Origin: Sphingomonas sp. Leaf339
GTDB taxonomy: Bacteria; Pseudomonadota; Alphaproteobacteria; Sphingomonadales; Sphingomonadaceae
Direction: 5' to 3'
Assembly (NCBI RefSeq): GCF_001426195.1
Contig: NZ_LMRS01000060.1
Span: 1-64,000 of the forward strand
DNA length: 64,000 nt
Shown: in pieces, positions 1 to 8,120 of the stretch
How positions within the stretch are numbered: the stretch's first letter is position 1
Layout of the letters: each line of letters opens with the position of its first letter
The notes under the pieces: generated by a model
Told to the model about the DNA's origin: nothing
The model's input: the letters and a program-made list of their open reading frames with translations, nothing else
Database searches by the model: none
Position numbers and translations under genes: made by a program

Positions 1-846
1 GCCAAGGCGATGAAGTGGCGGCCCGATCCGTCGCCGCTGGCGCTCACGTCGGACACGCCGCTGATGTGGGGCCTGTCGCTCCACTTCTACACCTTTGCGG
101 GCAACGACTGGTACGACAAGGGCCGCAATGTCGGCTTCGACCGGACCGGCTGGGCCAAGGCGCTGGCGCGCGCCACGCTGACCGACGAGCTGATCGCGCG
201 ACACTCGGCGATCATGGACCGCTACGACCCGGACAAGAAGGTCGCGCTGGCGGTCGACGAATGGGGTGCGTGGTTCGCCAGCGAAAAGGGCGCGTCGGCG
301 CTGTATCTGGAAAGCACGTTGCGCGACGCGGTAATCGCCGGCCTCAGCCTCAACATCTTCAACCGCCATGCCGACCGGGTGCGGATGGCCAATCTGGCGC
401 AGATGGTGAACGTCATCCAGTCACTGGTCCTGACGCGCGGGGCCGAAATGGTGGTGACGCCGACTTGGCATGTGTTCGATCTGTACAAGGTGCATCAGGG
501 CGCGACGCAGATCCCGGTCGATGTCGGCACCCCCGATTATGTCGAGGGCGCCAGCCGGATGCCGCAGGTCAGCGTATCGGCCAGCCGCGACGCGGGCGGC
601 GCGCTGCACCTGTCGATCGTGAACCTGCACCCCGACCAGCCCACGCCCGTCACGGCCGTGCTGGCCGGCACGACCGGCCGCACCGCCACGGCCGAAACGC
701 TGACGGCCAGCCGCATCGACACGCGGATCGAGTTCGGCAAGGCGGACCCGTTCGTGCCCGTCCGGTTGGACGGCGTGCGGCTTACGGACCGGCAGCTGTC
801 GCTGACCGTCCCGGCGCGGTCGGTGACGATGGTGACGGTTCGGTAG
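1..846 (+). CDS. Alpha-L-arabinofuranosidase, GH51 type (5' end outside window)
   Basis: The reading frame is open from the first base, so the gene begins upstream; about 281 C-terminal residues are visible. The protein resembles the GH51 TIM barrel end followed by the C-terminal beta-sandwich. The motif VDEWGAW at 253-273 fits the strand carrying the GH51 nucleophile Glu (codon 259-261). GH51 enzymes release terminal arabinofuranosyl residues from arabinan, arabinoxylan or arabinogalactan. The acid/base Glu and any signal peptide lie outside the window, so cell location cannot be judged. The stop is 6 bases from the end of the convergent gene at 853. Confidence 0.85.
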   Translation, partial: AKAMKWRPDPSPLALTSDTPLMWGLSLHFYTFAGNDWYDKGRNVGFDRTGWAKALARATLTDELIARHSAIMDRYDPDKKVALAVDEWGAWFASEKGASALYLESTLRDAVIAGLSLNIFNRHADRVRMANLAQMVNVIQSLVLTRGAEMVVTPTWHVFDLYKVHQGATQIPVDVGTPDYVEGASRMPQVSVSASRDAGGALHLSIVNLHPDQPTPVTAVLAGTTGRTATAETLTASRIDTRIEFGKADPFVPVRLDGVRLTDRQLSLTVPARSVTMVTVR

Positions 847-852
847 AGGGCC

Positions 853-1149
853 TTATCCTGCCGATACCGTATCGCCATCGAACTCGGCGAAGGCGGTCTT
901 GATCTCGCCGGCCTGTGCGTCGTCGGCGACATCAACGGTCACGGTGATGCGGCCGTTCAGCGCGGCGTCTTCGCTGGAGCCGGGGGCGCCGGTATCGGCG
1001 CCGGCGACTTCCTCGCCTGCGCTGTTGTCATCGCCCGCGGTGGCGATGACGATCGCGGCGCGGTCGATGCCCTGTTCCTGCACCAGTCGCTCGACCGTCA
1101 TCTCGGCCTCGCGGCGGGTATCGAAGCTGGCGGTCAGGGTGGTGGGCAT
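853..1149 (-). CDS. Small general-stress-like protein, 98 aa
   Basis: The start chosen is the ATG whose upstream AAAGGA lies 7 bases away; a longer frame upstream has no such site. The first 40 residues (MPTTLTASFDTRREAEMTVE) read like the fold found in general stress protein 17M and related flavin-free small stress proteins, where a region that 'surfs' an alpha-beta-beta pattern detects a residue pair. The middle (about 40-60) is acidic and low in complexity, and the end returns to an alternating beta/alpha pattern. No catalytic residues can be named. A GGAAC-N16-CGCT element upstream suggests control by the EcfG general stress sigma factor. The stress assignment is tentative. Confidence 0.6.
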   Translation of the reverse strand: MPTTLTASFDTRREAEMTVERLVQEQGIDRAAIVIATAGDDNSAGEEVAGADTGAPGSSEDAALNGRITVTVDVADDAQAGEIKTAFAEFDGDTVSAG

Positions 1150-1184
1150 GGGAGCGTCCTTTGCGGGTGTGGCGTTCATGGAGG

Positions 1185-1209
1185 AGCGCGGCACGGTCGC
1201 GGAAGTTCC
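1185..1209 (-). promoter_or_regulatory. Candidate EcfG-type stress promoter
   Basis: Reading the minus strand, GGAAC (1209-1205) is followed after 16 bases by CGCT (1188-1185). The alphaproteobacterial EcfG consensus is GGAAC-N16/17-CGTT, so one base of the -10 differs. It sits 36 bases upstream of the small stress-like gene. A second copy of the same GGAAC-N16-CGCT form precedes the SDR gene near 42.2 kb. Confidence 0.45.
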
Positions 1210-1223
1210 CCGGGCGGGATGAC

Positions 1224-1252
1224 GGAAAGTTAGGCTAAGGTAAGGCCTAAAC
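1224..1252. repeat. 29-bp repeat, copy A (with copy B at 15852)
   Basis: The stretch reads GGAAAGTTAGGCTAAGGT, then A, then AGGCCTAAA. It matches 15852-15880 at 28 of 29 positions. Inside it TTAGGC and GCCTAA form a short inverted repeat. A 12-mer TGTAGGACAGCG lies 104 bases after its start (1328-1339), and the same 12-mer lies 107 bases after copy B. It is in the intergenic space upstream of both the 98-aa gene and the DUF962 gene. Function unknown. Confidence 0.7.
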
Positions 1253-1414
1253 CGGTCCTTTCCGCATGGTCGACGATGGGAAAGAGCGCAGCGGTGATGA
1301 TGGCCTGCCTTGTACCACCGTAGCCCCTGTAGGACAGCGACGCGTCGGTTGCGGGTGTCGGGCGCGGGGCGCATGATCGGCTCCGTTTGAACGCCCAAGC
1401 CGAACGGATCCCGG

Positions 1415-1753
1415 ATGAACCGCATCGCCACCTTCGAAGAATTCTGGCTCCATTACCTGCGCGAGCATAGCAGGCCGGCCACCCGTGCGCTGCATTATGC
1501 CGGGACGACGCTAGTCATCGCCTGCCTGATCGCGGGACTGGTCACGGGCCGGTGGCAGTTGTTCCTACTGATGCCGATCAGCGGCTATCTGTTCGCGTGG
1601 ATCGCGCATTTCCTGATCGAGCGGAATCGCCCGGCGACGTTCCAATACCCCTTGTGGAGTTTGGCGGCCGACTTCGTCATGTATGGATGCTGGTTGAGCG
1701 GCCGGATGCGCGGTGAGCTTGCCCGCGCGGGGGTCAAGTCCGTCGGGCGGTAG
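1415..1753 (+). CDS. DUF962 / Mpo1-like membrane protein
   Basis: The 112-residue protein matches the short Mpo1-like (formerly DUF962, YGL010w-like) family. It begins with the family pattern FEEFWLHYLREHSRP, where His residues are thought to bind metal, followed by two hydrophobic segments (about 30-48 and 50-68) and an IAHFLIERNRPATF block. Fungal Mpo1 is an Fe(II)-dependent dioxygenase acting on 2-hydroxy fatty acids; whether the bacterial relatives do the same is inferred. It is a single gene, with no operon partner on its strand. Confidence 0.75.
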   Translation: MNRIATFEEFWLHYLREHSRPATRALHYAGTTLVIACLIAGLVTGRWQLFLLMPISGYLFAWIAHFLIERNRPATFQYPLWSLAADFVMYGCWLSGRMRGELARAGVKSVGR

Positions 1754-1780
1754 AGGCCCGGATCGTCTTTTCGTTACGTG

Positions 1781-1810
1781 AAAAAATGGGCCAGTATCAC
1801 CCGGCCCATT
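1781..1810 (-). terminator. Intrinsic terminator for the minus-strand small gene
   Basis: On the minus strand AATGGGCC (1810-1803) pairs with GGCCCATT (1792-1785) across a 10-base loop, and a run of T residues follows (1786-1781). This is a classical Rho-independent terminator. It lies six bases past the stop of the reading frame at 1816 and shows that transcription arrives from the right. Confidence 0.8.
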
Positions 1811-1815
1811 CCAGC

Positions 1816-1985
1816 TTAGTTGCTGTCCGACTTATCGTCTTCGTGATCGATGATCAGATAGGTCGCGCCCGCGATGATGCCGGCACCGATCAACAGCGGG
1901 ATGATGCTCGCTCCGCCGCCCGCCAGCTTGTTCGACGTGGCAGTCGACGTGCCGGCCCGGACCGACGGGGAGACGGAGAGCGAGC
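1816..1985 (-). CDS. Small membrane-anchored protein, start unclear
   Basis: A minus-strand frame ends at 1816 just before a good terminator. Its last 40 residues are TSNKLAGGGASIIPLLIGAG, then a hydrophobic helix and an acidic tail ending HEDDKSDSN. This Gly-rich helix plus acidic tail is a pattern I associate with small exported sphingomonad proteins of unknown function. No ATG, GTG or TTG with a ribosome site is visible in frame before an upstream TGA near 2030, so the 5' end may be frameshifted or lost. The real start and coding state remain open. Confidence 0.4.
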
Positions 1986-2052
1986 ATGCGAATTGCCGAC
2001 GTTGTTTGGATCGTTCACCCTGGCGACAGCGTCAGCGGCGAGGTGATCAAGC

Positions 2053-2181
2053 ATGAGCTACAAGACGGACCGTCGAAGCCGGACGCGAGCTATCGCGGTG
2101 TACCTGACCCTTCTTTTGATCGGCGCGACGCTGGGCTTCCTCGTCAGGTTCGGCGTGATTACCGATCACATGCTTTGGTAG
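2053..2181 (+). CDS. 42-aa single-pass membrane protein
   Basis: An ATG preceded by GAGGTGA at a spacing of 7 bases opens a 42-codon frame. The protein starts with a strongly basic stretch (MSYKTDRRSRTR), has one hydrophobic segment (about residues 14-33) and a short tail. By the positive-inside rule the N-terminus should be cytoplasmic. It resembles no family I can name. The stop lies 47 bases from the convergent AraC gene. Confidence 0.5.
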   Translation: MSYKTDRRSRTRAIAVYLTLLLIGATLGFLVRFGVITDHMLW

Positions 2182-2227
2182 ATGCGGCCACATGGCGCTG
2201 AACGCCAGCATCCCCCACAAATGGCCG

Positions 2228-3226
2228 TCAGTCGATGCTTTCGATCGCGTGTCGAATGTCGTCGGACGGCGTTCTGGTTGCCGACAGCTCGGTGCCCGCG
2301 TGATGTTGGCGTAGCTCGCTCGGCGTCGATCCGAATGCGTTGCGGAAGCTTCGCAGGAGGGCGGCCTGATCGCGAAAGCCGTAGCGCGCGGCCAGTTCGA
2401 CGAGCGTGCTGGTGTTGAGCGGGTTGCACATCGCGCGGTGCGCGGCGCGCAGGCGACGCATCCGGTCATAGGCGAGGAGGCCGCCGTCGCGTTCGAACAG
2501 GCGATATAGCACCGACCGCGAAATGCCGAGTTCGGCGGTGATGCCGGCGACCGACAGGGTTCCGGGCGGTTGCGCCGCGACATAGGCTTTCGCCGCGGCG
2601 AGCAACGACAATTGGTCGGTGCGCTGGCTGGCGCCGGCCCGAACCATCGCCGAGGCAGCAAGATCGCGCAGGATCGTTGCATAGAGCGGCGCGCTGCTCG
2701 CCATCGCTACGGGTAAGAACCGGATCATCTCGACCGCGATGTCATGCAGCAGGGTGAGTTCGGGAACGGGCGCGAGCGGCCCTTGGAAGCTGACCGGGCC
2801 GACGACTTCCTCAAGAAAATCGCGCGAAAAATACAGGATCAGGCAGCGGATACGCGTCGATGTGGCGGTACTGGGCTGGCCATAGTCGCGGATGAAGGAG
2901 ACGGGCGCTTCCAGTTTCGTCGTCTCGCCCTCACACTCGAAGATGATGGTGCCTTCAAGCAACTGGACGAGTTGCAGGTAATCGGCGCTGACCGCGTTGA
3001 CGAGCGGGCGGTCACGGATCGCGACGAACGGATCGACCTCGATCACGGTCACCTGCAATCCGCCAAGATTCCAGAGGTCGCCCCGCGCGAGGAATGGCCC
3101 CGGCACAAGCTGCTGCAATCGGGCGCCGCCTGAATGCGCAGCCCAATAGGCGAACTGCTCGGCCTCCGGCAGGGATGACGTGTCCATGGCAATCTTGGGG
3201 ATCGTACCGCCAGAATCACTGTGCAT
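2228..3226 (-). CDS. AraC-family transcriptional regulator
   Basis: The 332-residue protein has an N-terminal ligand-type half (about 30-210) of the AraC_binding_2 kind and a C-terminal AraC double helix-turn-helix (about 215-310). The two recognition helices can be seen around SVAGITAELGISRSVLYRLF and LVELAARYGFRDQAALLRSF, ending in the typical GSTPSELR. AraC regulators bind promoter DNA in response to a small molecule; the ligand is not predictable. The adjacent gene upstream on the same strand is a diguanylate cyclase, but 205 bases separate them, so independent transcription is likely. An internal ATG at residue 14 could also be the start. Confidence 0.85.
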   Translation of the reverse strand: MHSDSGGTIPKIAMDTSSLPEAEQFAYWAAHSGGARLQQLVPGPFLARGDLWNLGGLQVTVIEVDPFVAIRDRPLVNAVSADYLQLVQLLEGTIIFECEGETTKLEAPVSFIRDYGQPSTATSTRIRCLILYFSRDFLEEVVGPVSFQGPLAPVPELTLLHDIAVEMIRFLPVAMASSAPLYATILRDLAASAMVRAGASQRTDQLSLLAAAKAYVAAQPPGTLSVAGITAELGISRSVLYRLFERDGGLLAYDRMRRLRAAHRAMCNPLNTSTLVELAARYGFRDQAALLRSFRNAFGSTPSELRQHHAGTELSATRTPSDDIRHAIESID

Positions 3227-3431
3227 CGCATATCCAAGAAAGTTGGTCGTTGAGCGTTCTGTCTTTCAGGTAACGCATCCCCGCAAGCCGGCGATGGCGC
3301 TTTGCCAAAAGGAGGGATCGACACAGAATCCCGCTGGCCTGCGCCAGGAGTCCCAGCTTTCCAATCTTTGCGGTCCCCCGCCGCAGCGAAATGTCGATCG
3401 CGATCGCCGGCAATCGGGGTAGCGGTTGACC

Positions 3432-5234
3432 TCAGGCAGCCAGGCGCAGGGTGTTCCGGCCTTCCCGCTTGGCCAGGTACAATGCCTGATCGGCGCGGCG
3501 CAGCAATGTGCCGGATGCTTCGCCGGTCGCCAGTTCGGCGACGCCGATGCTGATCGTGACGCAGGGATTGTCGCTGCCCCGCTCGATCGCGAGACGGACG
3601 CGTTCGGCGACCAGCAGCGCGGTCTGCGCCGTCGCATCGGGCAGGACGATGACGAATTCCTCACCGCCGAAACGACCGACCGTGTCGGCACCGCGCAGCT
3701 GACCGCCGGCATCGGTCGCGACCCGTTTAAGCACTTCGTCGCCGGCCTGATGGCCATAGGTGTCGTTGATGCGCTTGAAATGGTCGATGTCGAACATGGC
3801 GACCGACAATGGCCGGTCAGACAGGCGCGCGGCCGATATCGCCTGATCGAGCGCACAGGTCGTGCGACGGCGGTTGGCGATGCCCGTCAACGGATCGGTT
3901 TCCGCCATGATCGTTGCCTGTCGCGCCGTTTCCTCCGCCTGGGCACGGGCGCTTTCCATCGCTTCCTCTTGGGCGATCTGCGCGGTGATGTCGCGGATGA
4001 TCCCGAACAGACCGAACGAACCGTCATCGGCGATGTGATCGATCTCTCCGCGCGAAAACACGTGGCGTATCCCGCCATCCGGCCGGACGATCCGGGCGGT
4101 GAATTCGAAGGCGTCGCACTGGTCGATCGCCCGTTGGATATGCGCGGTCACGCTCGCCCGGTCATCGGGGTGATAGGCGTTGATCGCGTTCGCCAGCGCC
4201 GGCGGGTCGCCATCGTCGATGCCGTGGATGCGAAACACCTCCTGCGACCAGGTGAGCGTCTGGGCGGTGACATCGAGCCGCCAGTGGCCGACATGCGCGC
4301 CGCTTTCGGCCAGTTGGAGAAGGCGCATTTTTTCCGACAGCATGATCGCCATCCGTTCGCGCGCGGCGAGCAGTGCCGCGATCGGGAGCGCGGCGGCAAA
4401 CAGCGTCAGCAGATAGAATTGCAGGAACAGGCTCCGCGCGAGCGGAGTGGCATGGACCAGCATCAGCGGCCCGGACCCGATGCTGACGGCGACCGAGCTG
4501 ACGCCCGCGACGATCAGCACGGCACCCGCCGCCCCGAACGGGCCGAGCCTGAACGCCGCGATGATGACCGCCAGCATCGGCAGGAAGAGAAGCGGATAGG
4601 TCGACTGGCCAAAGGTCAGTCCCGACACGAGCGTGACGAACCCCAGCATTGCCACGATATCCGGCAGCATTTTGCGGGCCGCACCCAGCCGGTTGCGGCG
4701 ATAGGCGCTGGCGACCATCAGGATGATGGGCGTCACGACGAGTACGCCCAGCAGGTCGGTCGAAAACCAGGAAAGCCAGAAATTGGCGGAAGCGACCGGT
4801 GCCATGCCGACGGCGATCGTCGCGCCGACCGTCGCGCCCAGCAGCGCGGCCATGCAGAAGCATTTTAGCCCGGCGGGATCGGTGAACGATACCTGGCATT
4901 TGCCACGCATGCGCAGCAACCACGCGGCGAACGAGGATTCCGCCATGTTCGCGACGGTAAATCCGATCGACACCGACAAGGCGTTGCCCGATCCCAGATT
5001 GGCGGCGAGGCTGGCGATCGCGGCCGCGGCGATATGCCATCCGACGCGGTGCCGCGGCACGATCAGCAGGATGGCGAACAGCAGGCCGCTCAACGGCCAG
5101 AACGTCGCGATACCGTCACCGCCACGGGTCAGAAACAGCGATGCGCTGGCCACGAGGTAATAGGCGATGCCGGTCGCGGCGGGGAACGAGGCCGGGTGCA
5201 GCATCTGGGCGACGTTGGGACGAACCTGGGCCAT
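3432..5234 (-). CDS. Membrane diguanylate cyclase, MASE1-PAS-GGDEF
   Basis: Starting at the ATG of MAQVRPN, the protein is 600 residues. Residues about 12-295 form a multi-pass MASE1 sensory membrane domain, 310-420 a PAS fold ending in the usual RDITAQ linker, and 440-600 a GGDEF domain. The active-site loop is GGEEF (about 523-527) and an inhibitory I-site RGAD lies five residues before it, so the enzyme should make cyclic di-GMP and be feedback-inhibited. Cyclic di-GMP typically raises exopolysaccharide output, which fits the glycan operon that starts on the other strand 109 bases away. A longer frame begins at 5324 but its extra 30 residues are not hydrophobic or domain-like. Confidence 0.9.
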   Translation of the reverse strand: MAQVRPNVAQMLHPASFPAATGIAYYLVASASLFLTRGGDGIATFWPLSGLLFAILLIVPRHRVGWHIAAAAIASLAANLGSGNALSVSIGFTVANMAESSFAAWLLRMRGKCQVSFTDPAGLKCFCMAALLGATVGATIAVGMAPVASANFWLSWFSTDLLGVLVVTPIILMVASAYRRNRLGAARKMLPDIVAMLGFVTLVSGLTFGQSTYPLLFLPMLAVIIAAFRLGPFGAAGAVLIVAGVSSVAVSIGSGPLMLVHATPLARSLFLQFYLLTLFAAALPIAALLAARERMAIMLSEKMRLLQLAESGAHVGHWRLDVTAQTLTWSQEVFRIHGIDDGDPPALANAINAYHPDDRASVTAHIQRAIDQCDAFEFTARIVRPDGGIRHVFSRGEIDHIADDGSFGLFGIIRDITAQIAQEEAMESARAQAEETARQATIMAETDPLTGIANRRRTTCALDQAISAARLSDRPLSVAMFDIDHFKRINDTYGHQAGDEVLKRVATDAGGQLRGADTVGRFGGEEFVIVLPDATAQTALLVAERVRLAIERGSDNPCVTISIGVAELATGEASGTLLRRADQALYLAKREGRNTLRLAA

Positions 5235-5342
5235 CGGACAGAGATAAAACCGAATGGTTAAGGGTCTATAACCATTATGGCTTCTTTGCCGGATCGGACC
5301 CCATGATCTGAACGGAGCGTCCAACCGGCGCGTTGGTGAAAT

Positions 5343-6431
5343 ATGGCATCGTCTTTCCCCGCCGCCCCAGCAATGCCGCGTCTATGGGTGCCGCGCCGCG
5401 TGCTCGTCACCCGCGCGGCGCGGGCATGGCCGCATGCGCTGGCCATCGTCGAGCGTGCCTCTGCCTTGGGTGCGGAGGTAATCGAGCTGCCGGGCGACCG
5501 CGTCGTCATGGCGACGCCCGACGATCCGCGCCGCGTCTATGCCGAGGCGAAGGCGACGCTGGCGGTGGTCGTCGCGCCGCCATCGAAACTGAAGCTGGAA
5601 CCGATCGCGCCCAGCGCCGACTGGCGCGTCGACCTGGCGGCGGGGTGCCCGGCACATTGCAGCTATTGCTACCTCGCCGGATCGCTGAAGGGCGCGCCGA
5701 TCACCCGCGTCTATGCGAACCTGGACCAGATACTGGAGGCGTTGCCGGGCTATGTCGGGCGCGGCACGATCACCTCGGCCAACCGCGCCCGCGCGCATGA
5801 GGGCACCACGTTTGAGGCATCGTGCTACACCGATCCGCTGGGTATCGAGCCGGTCACCGGATCGCTATCGGCGATGATCGCGTGGTTCGGGCGCGCCGGG
5901 CTGGACGCGCAACTGCGCTTCACCACCAAGTTCGCCGATGTCGAGCCGCTGCTGGGGCTGGAACACAATGGCCGCACCCGGATGCGTGCGTCGATCAACC
6001 CGGCCCGCTTCGCCCGGTTCGAGGGCGGGACCGCACCCGTCGCGCAGCGCTTGACTGCGCTGCGCCGGATGGTCGATGCCGGCTATCCCGTCGGCCTGAC
6101 GATCGCGCCGATCATCGCCGCGCCGGGCTGGGAGGAGGCGTATGGCGAGCTGATCGACATGGCCGCGACCGTGCTGACGGGGGCGCGTGATCTGGACCTG
6201 ACGATCGAGCTCATCACCCATCGCTTCACCACCGGATCGAAGGCGGTGCTCGACAGCTGGTATCCCGGTTCGGCGCTCGACATGACGGCGCAGAACCGGG
6301 TGACGAAGCGGACCAAGTTCGGCACCGAGAAACAGGTGTATGATGCCGACACGATGGCGCGGCTGCGCGGGTTCTTCCTCGCGGCGCTGGAGCGCGCCCT
6401 GCCGACGGCGCGGGTGCTGTACTGGACATGA
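5343..6431 (+). CDS. SPL-family radical SAM protein
   Basis: The 362-residue protein carries the radical SAM cluster motif CPAHCSYCY (Cys 102, 106, 109; CxxxCxxC spacing) in the arrangement of spore photoproduct lyase relatives, with the downstream block SYxDPLG-like (ASCYTDPLGIEP) and a C-terminal KRTKFG. Spore photoproduct lyase repairs a UV thymine dimer in spores; non-sporulating relatives are uncharacterised, so a DNA-repair role here is only possible. It is the first gene of a run in which most starts overlap the preceding stop (ATGA at 6428), so it is likely co-transcribed with the glycan genes. Confidence 0.8.
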   Translation: MASSFPAAPAMPRLWVPRRVLVTRAARAWPHALAIVERASALGAEVIELPGDRVVMATPDDPRRVYAEAKATLAVVVAPPSKLKLEPIAPSADWRVDLAAGCPAHCSYCYLAGSLKGAPITRVYANLDQILEALPGYVGRGTITSANRARAHEGTTFEASCYTDPLGIEPVTGSLSAMIAWFGRAGLDAQLRFTTKFADVEPLLGLEHNGRTRMRASINPARFARFEGGTAPVAQRLTALRRMVDAGYPVGLTIAPIIAAPGWEEAYGELIDMAATVLTGARDLDLTIELITHRFTTGSKAVLDSWYPGSALDMTAQNRVTKRTKFGTEKQVYDADTMARLRGFFLAALERALPTARVLYWT

Positions 6432-6922
6432 CGGTGTTCTTCACCGCTGACACGCATTTCGGCGATCACCGCACGATCAACATCCAGCGCCGCCCGTTTG
6501 CCGACACCGTGACGATGGACGCGGCGCTGGTCGCTGGCTGGAACGCGGTGGTGGGGCCGGAGGATGAGGTCTGGCATCTGGGCGACGTCGCCCGCCGGCC
6601 CGCCGACGTGGGCGACCTGCTTGCGCGCCTCAACGGTCGGAAGCACCTATTGCGCGGTAACAACGATCCCGACGCCACGCTCGCCGCCCCCGGCTGGGCC
6701 AGCACCGGCGATTATCGCGAGATCGAGGTGGACGGCACGCGCCTGATCCTGTGCCACTATCCCTTCCGCTCGTGGAACGGCCAGCATCGCGGCGCGATTA
6801 ATCTGCACGGGCATAGCCACGGCCGGCTGAAACCGATGCTGCGCCAGTTCGATGTCGGCGTCGATCCGCGCGGCTTCGCGCCCGTTACGCTGGCGCAGTT
6901 GCTGGATCGGACTGTAGCATGA
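6428..6922 (+). CDS. Calcineurin-like metallophosphoesterase
   Basis: The 164-residue protein shows the five metallophosphoesterase blocks in order: DTHFGD (8-13), GDVA (53-56), GNND (76-79), CHYP near 108 and GHSHG near 124. These bind two metal ions and hydrolyse phosphodiesters or phosphomonoesters; the physiological substrate is not predictable. The length is that of the short YfcE/phage-type members. Both ends overlap neighbours by four bases (ATGA at 6428 and at 6919), showing translational coupling with the radical SAM gene and the following glycosyltransferase. Confidence 0.85.
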   Translation: MTVFFTADTHFGDHRTINIQRRPFADTVTMDAALVAGWNAVVGPEDEVWHLGDVARRPADVGDLLARLNGRKHLLRGNNDPDATLAAPGWASTGDYREIEVDGTRLILCHYPFRSWNGQHRGAINLHGHSHGRLKPMLRQFDVGVDPRGFAPVTLAQLLDRTVA

Positions 6923-8067
6923 CGGCCGTTCCGCGAACGAAGGTGCCGTCGCTGGTGGTCGTCAGCGACCGGGTCGACTGGCATCCGGGCGATGCCGCGC
7001 CGTGGCCGGAGGAAGACCCGTGGTCCGAGCCAACCGGCGATCCGCCCGCGGTGACGGGCAGCTATCTCGAACGGCTGCCGCTCGCCTGCATCGCGGCCGG
7101 CATCGTCGCGCGGGCGGAGATCTGGCACCACCAGCGGGGTGGCAGTGGATCGCATCGATCGGCGGGACCAAGGCTCGGCTATCGCGGTTTCCCGATCGAC
7201 GATCCCGCCCCGCCGTTCGACAATCGCGCGATGCTCGACTTCGTGCAGAGGCACGGCGCGCCGCATATCCTGGTCGTCTATGGCCTGGGCGTCACGCCCG
7301 CGCTGCTGGAGGCGTGCGGTAACAGCATCATCCTCTACAACTCGATCGACGCGCCGGCATTGCGCGTGCCGCCCGAGGTCAGTGCGCGGTTCGATCTGGT
7401 GCTGACGGGGGCTGAGTGGCAGTCCGACGAGGTCGAGGCGCGGCATCCCGGCATGGCGACGGCGATCATGCCGGTCGGTCCCGAATTTGCCGCGATCGAC
7501 CAGCACCAACCGCTGGGCGGCCCCAGGGATTACGACCTGATCTACGTCGCGGCCGCGCAGGGATATAAGCGGCACGACCTGTTGCTGGACGCGCTGGAGA
7601 CGCTGCCCCGCGCCATCCGGGCGCTGTTCGTATTCGGTTATGGCGAGGAGGCGGACCGATTGCGTGCGCGTATCGCCGATGCCGGTCTGTTGGTCGACTG
7701 CATCGGCCCGCCCGGCGTGCCGATCGACGAGGTGAACCGGCTGATGAACCGCGCGCGGTTCGGTGTGGTGTGCGGGCGTGACGATGGCGCGCCGGCGATC
7801 CTGACCGAATATATGCTCGCCAGTCTGCCCGTGCTGTGTACCGACGATCTGGTCTGTGGGCGGCAATACATCCTGCCCGACACCGGCCGCTGCGTCGCGC
7901 CCGGCGAGCTGGCGGCCGGGATCATGGCGATGCGCGCCGATGCCGCAACGTTCTTGCCGCGCGATACGGTGCTGGCGCAATGGACGTGGCCGCACACGAT
8001 CGAACGACTGCGACCATTGCTGGAGCAAATATGGTTAAATAAATATGGCAACATTGATACCTGTTAA
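6919..8067 (+). CDS. Glycosyltransferase, GT-B fold, GT4-like
   Basis: The 382-residue protein has the two-lobed look of a GT-B enzyme. The C-terminal half holds DYDLIYVAAAQGYKRHDLLL (the nucleotide-sugar lobe opening) and a GAPAILTEYMLASLPVLCTD block equivalent to the E-x7-E region of GT4 enzymes, although the second Glu is not conserved. Donor and acceptor cannot be told. The end of the gene (WLNKYGNIDTC) is AT-rich, and 53 bases of AT-richer sequence separate it from the next gene, so this is the one loose joint in the operon. Confidence 0.75.
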   Translation: MTAVPRTKVPSLVVVSDRVDWHPGDAAPWPEEDPWSEPTGDPPAVTGSYLERLPLACIAAGIVARAEIWHHQRGGSGSHRSAGPRLGYRGFPIDDPAPPFDNRAMLDFVQRHGAPHILVVYGLGVTPALLEACGNSIILYNSIDAPALRVPPEVSARFDLVLTGAEWQSDEVEARHPGMATAIMPVGPEFAAIDQHQPLGGPRDYDLIYVAAAQGYKRHDLLLDALETLPRAIRALFVFGYGEEADRLRARIADAGLLVDCIGPPGVPIDEVNRLMNRARFGVVCGRDDGAPAILTEYMLASLPVLCTDDLVCGRQYILPDTGRCVAPGELAAGIMAMRADAATFLPRDTVLAQWTWPHTIERLRPLLEQIWLNKYGNIDTC

Positions 8068-8120
8068 TTGATTTCCTCCAGCAGGTGGCGAACAGCGGTT
8101 TCTTCCCGGGGGAGAATAAG

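Noticed and set aside
3426..4868. A 480-residue plus-strand frame opposite the diguanylate cyclase
   Set aside because: Low-complexity RDG-rich shadow composition; the minus-strand GGDEF protein is clear.
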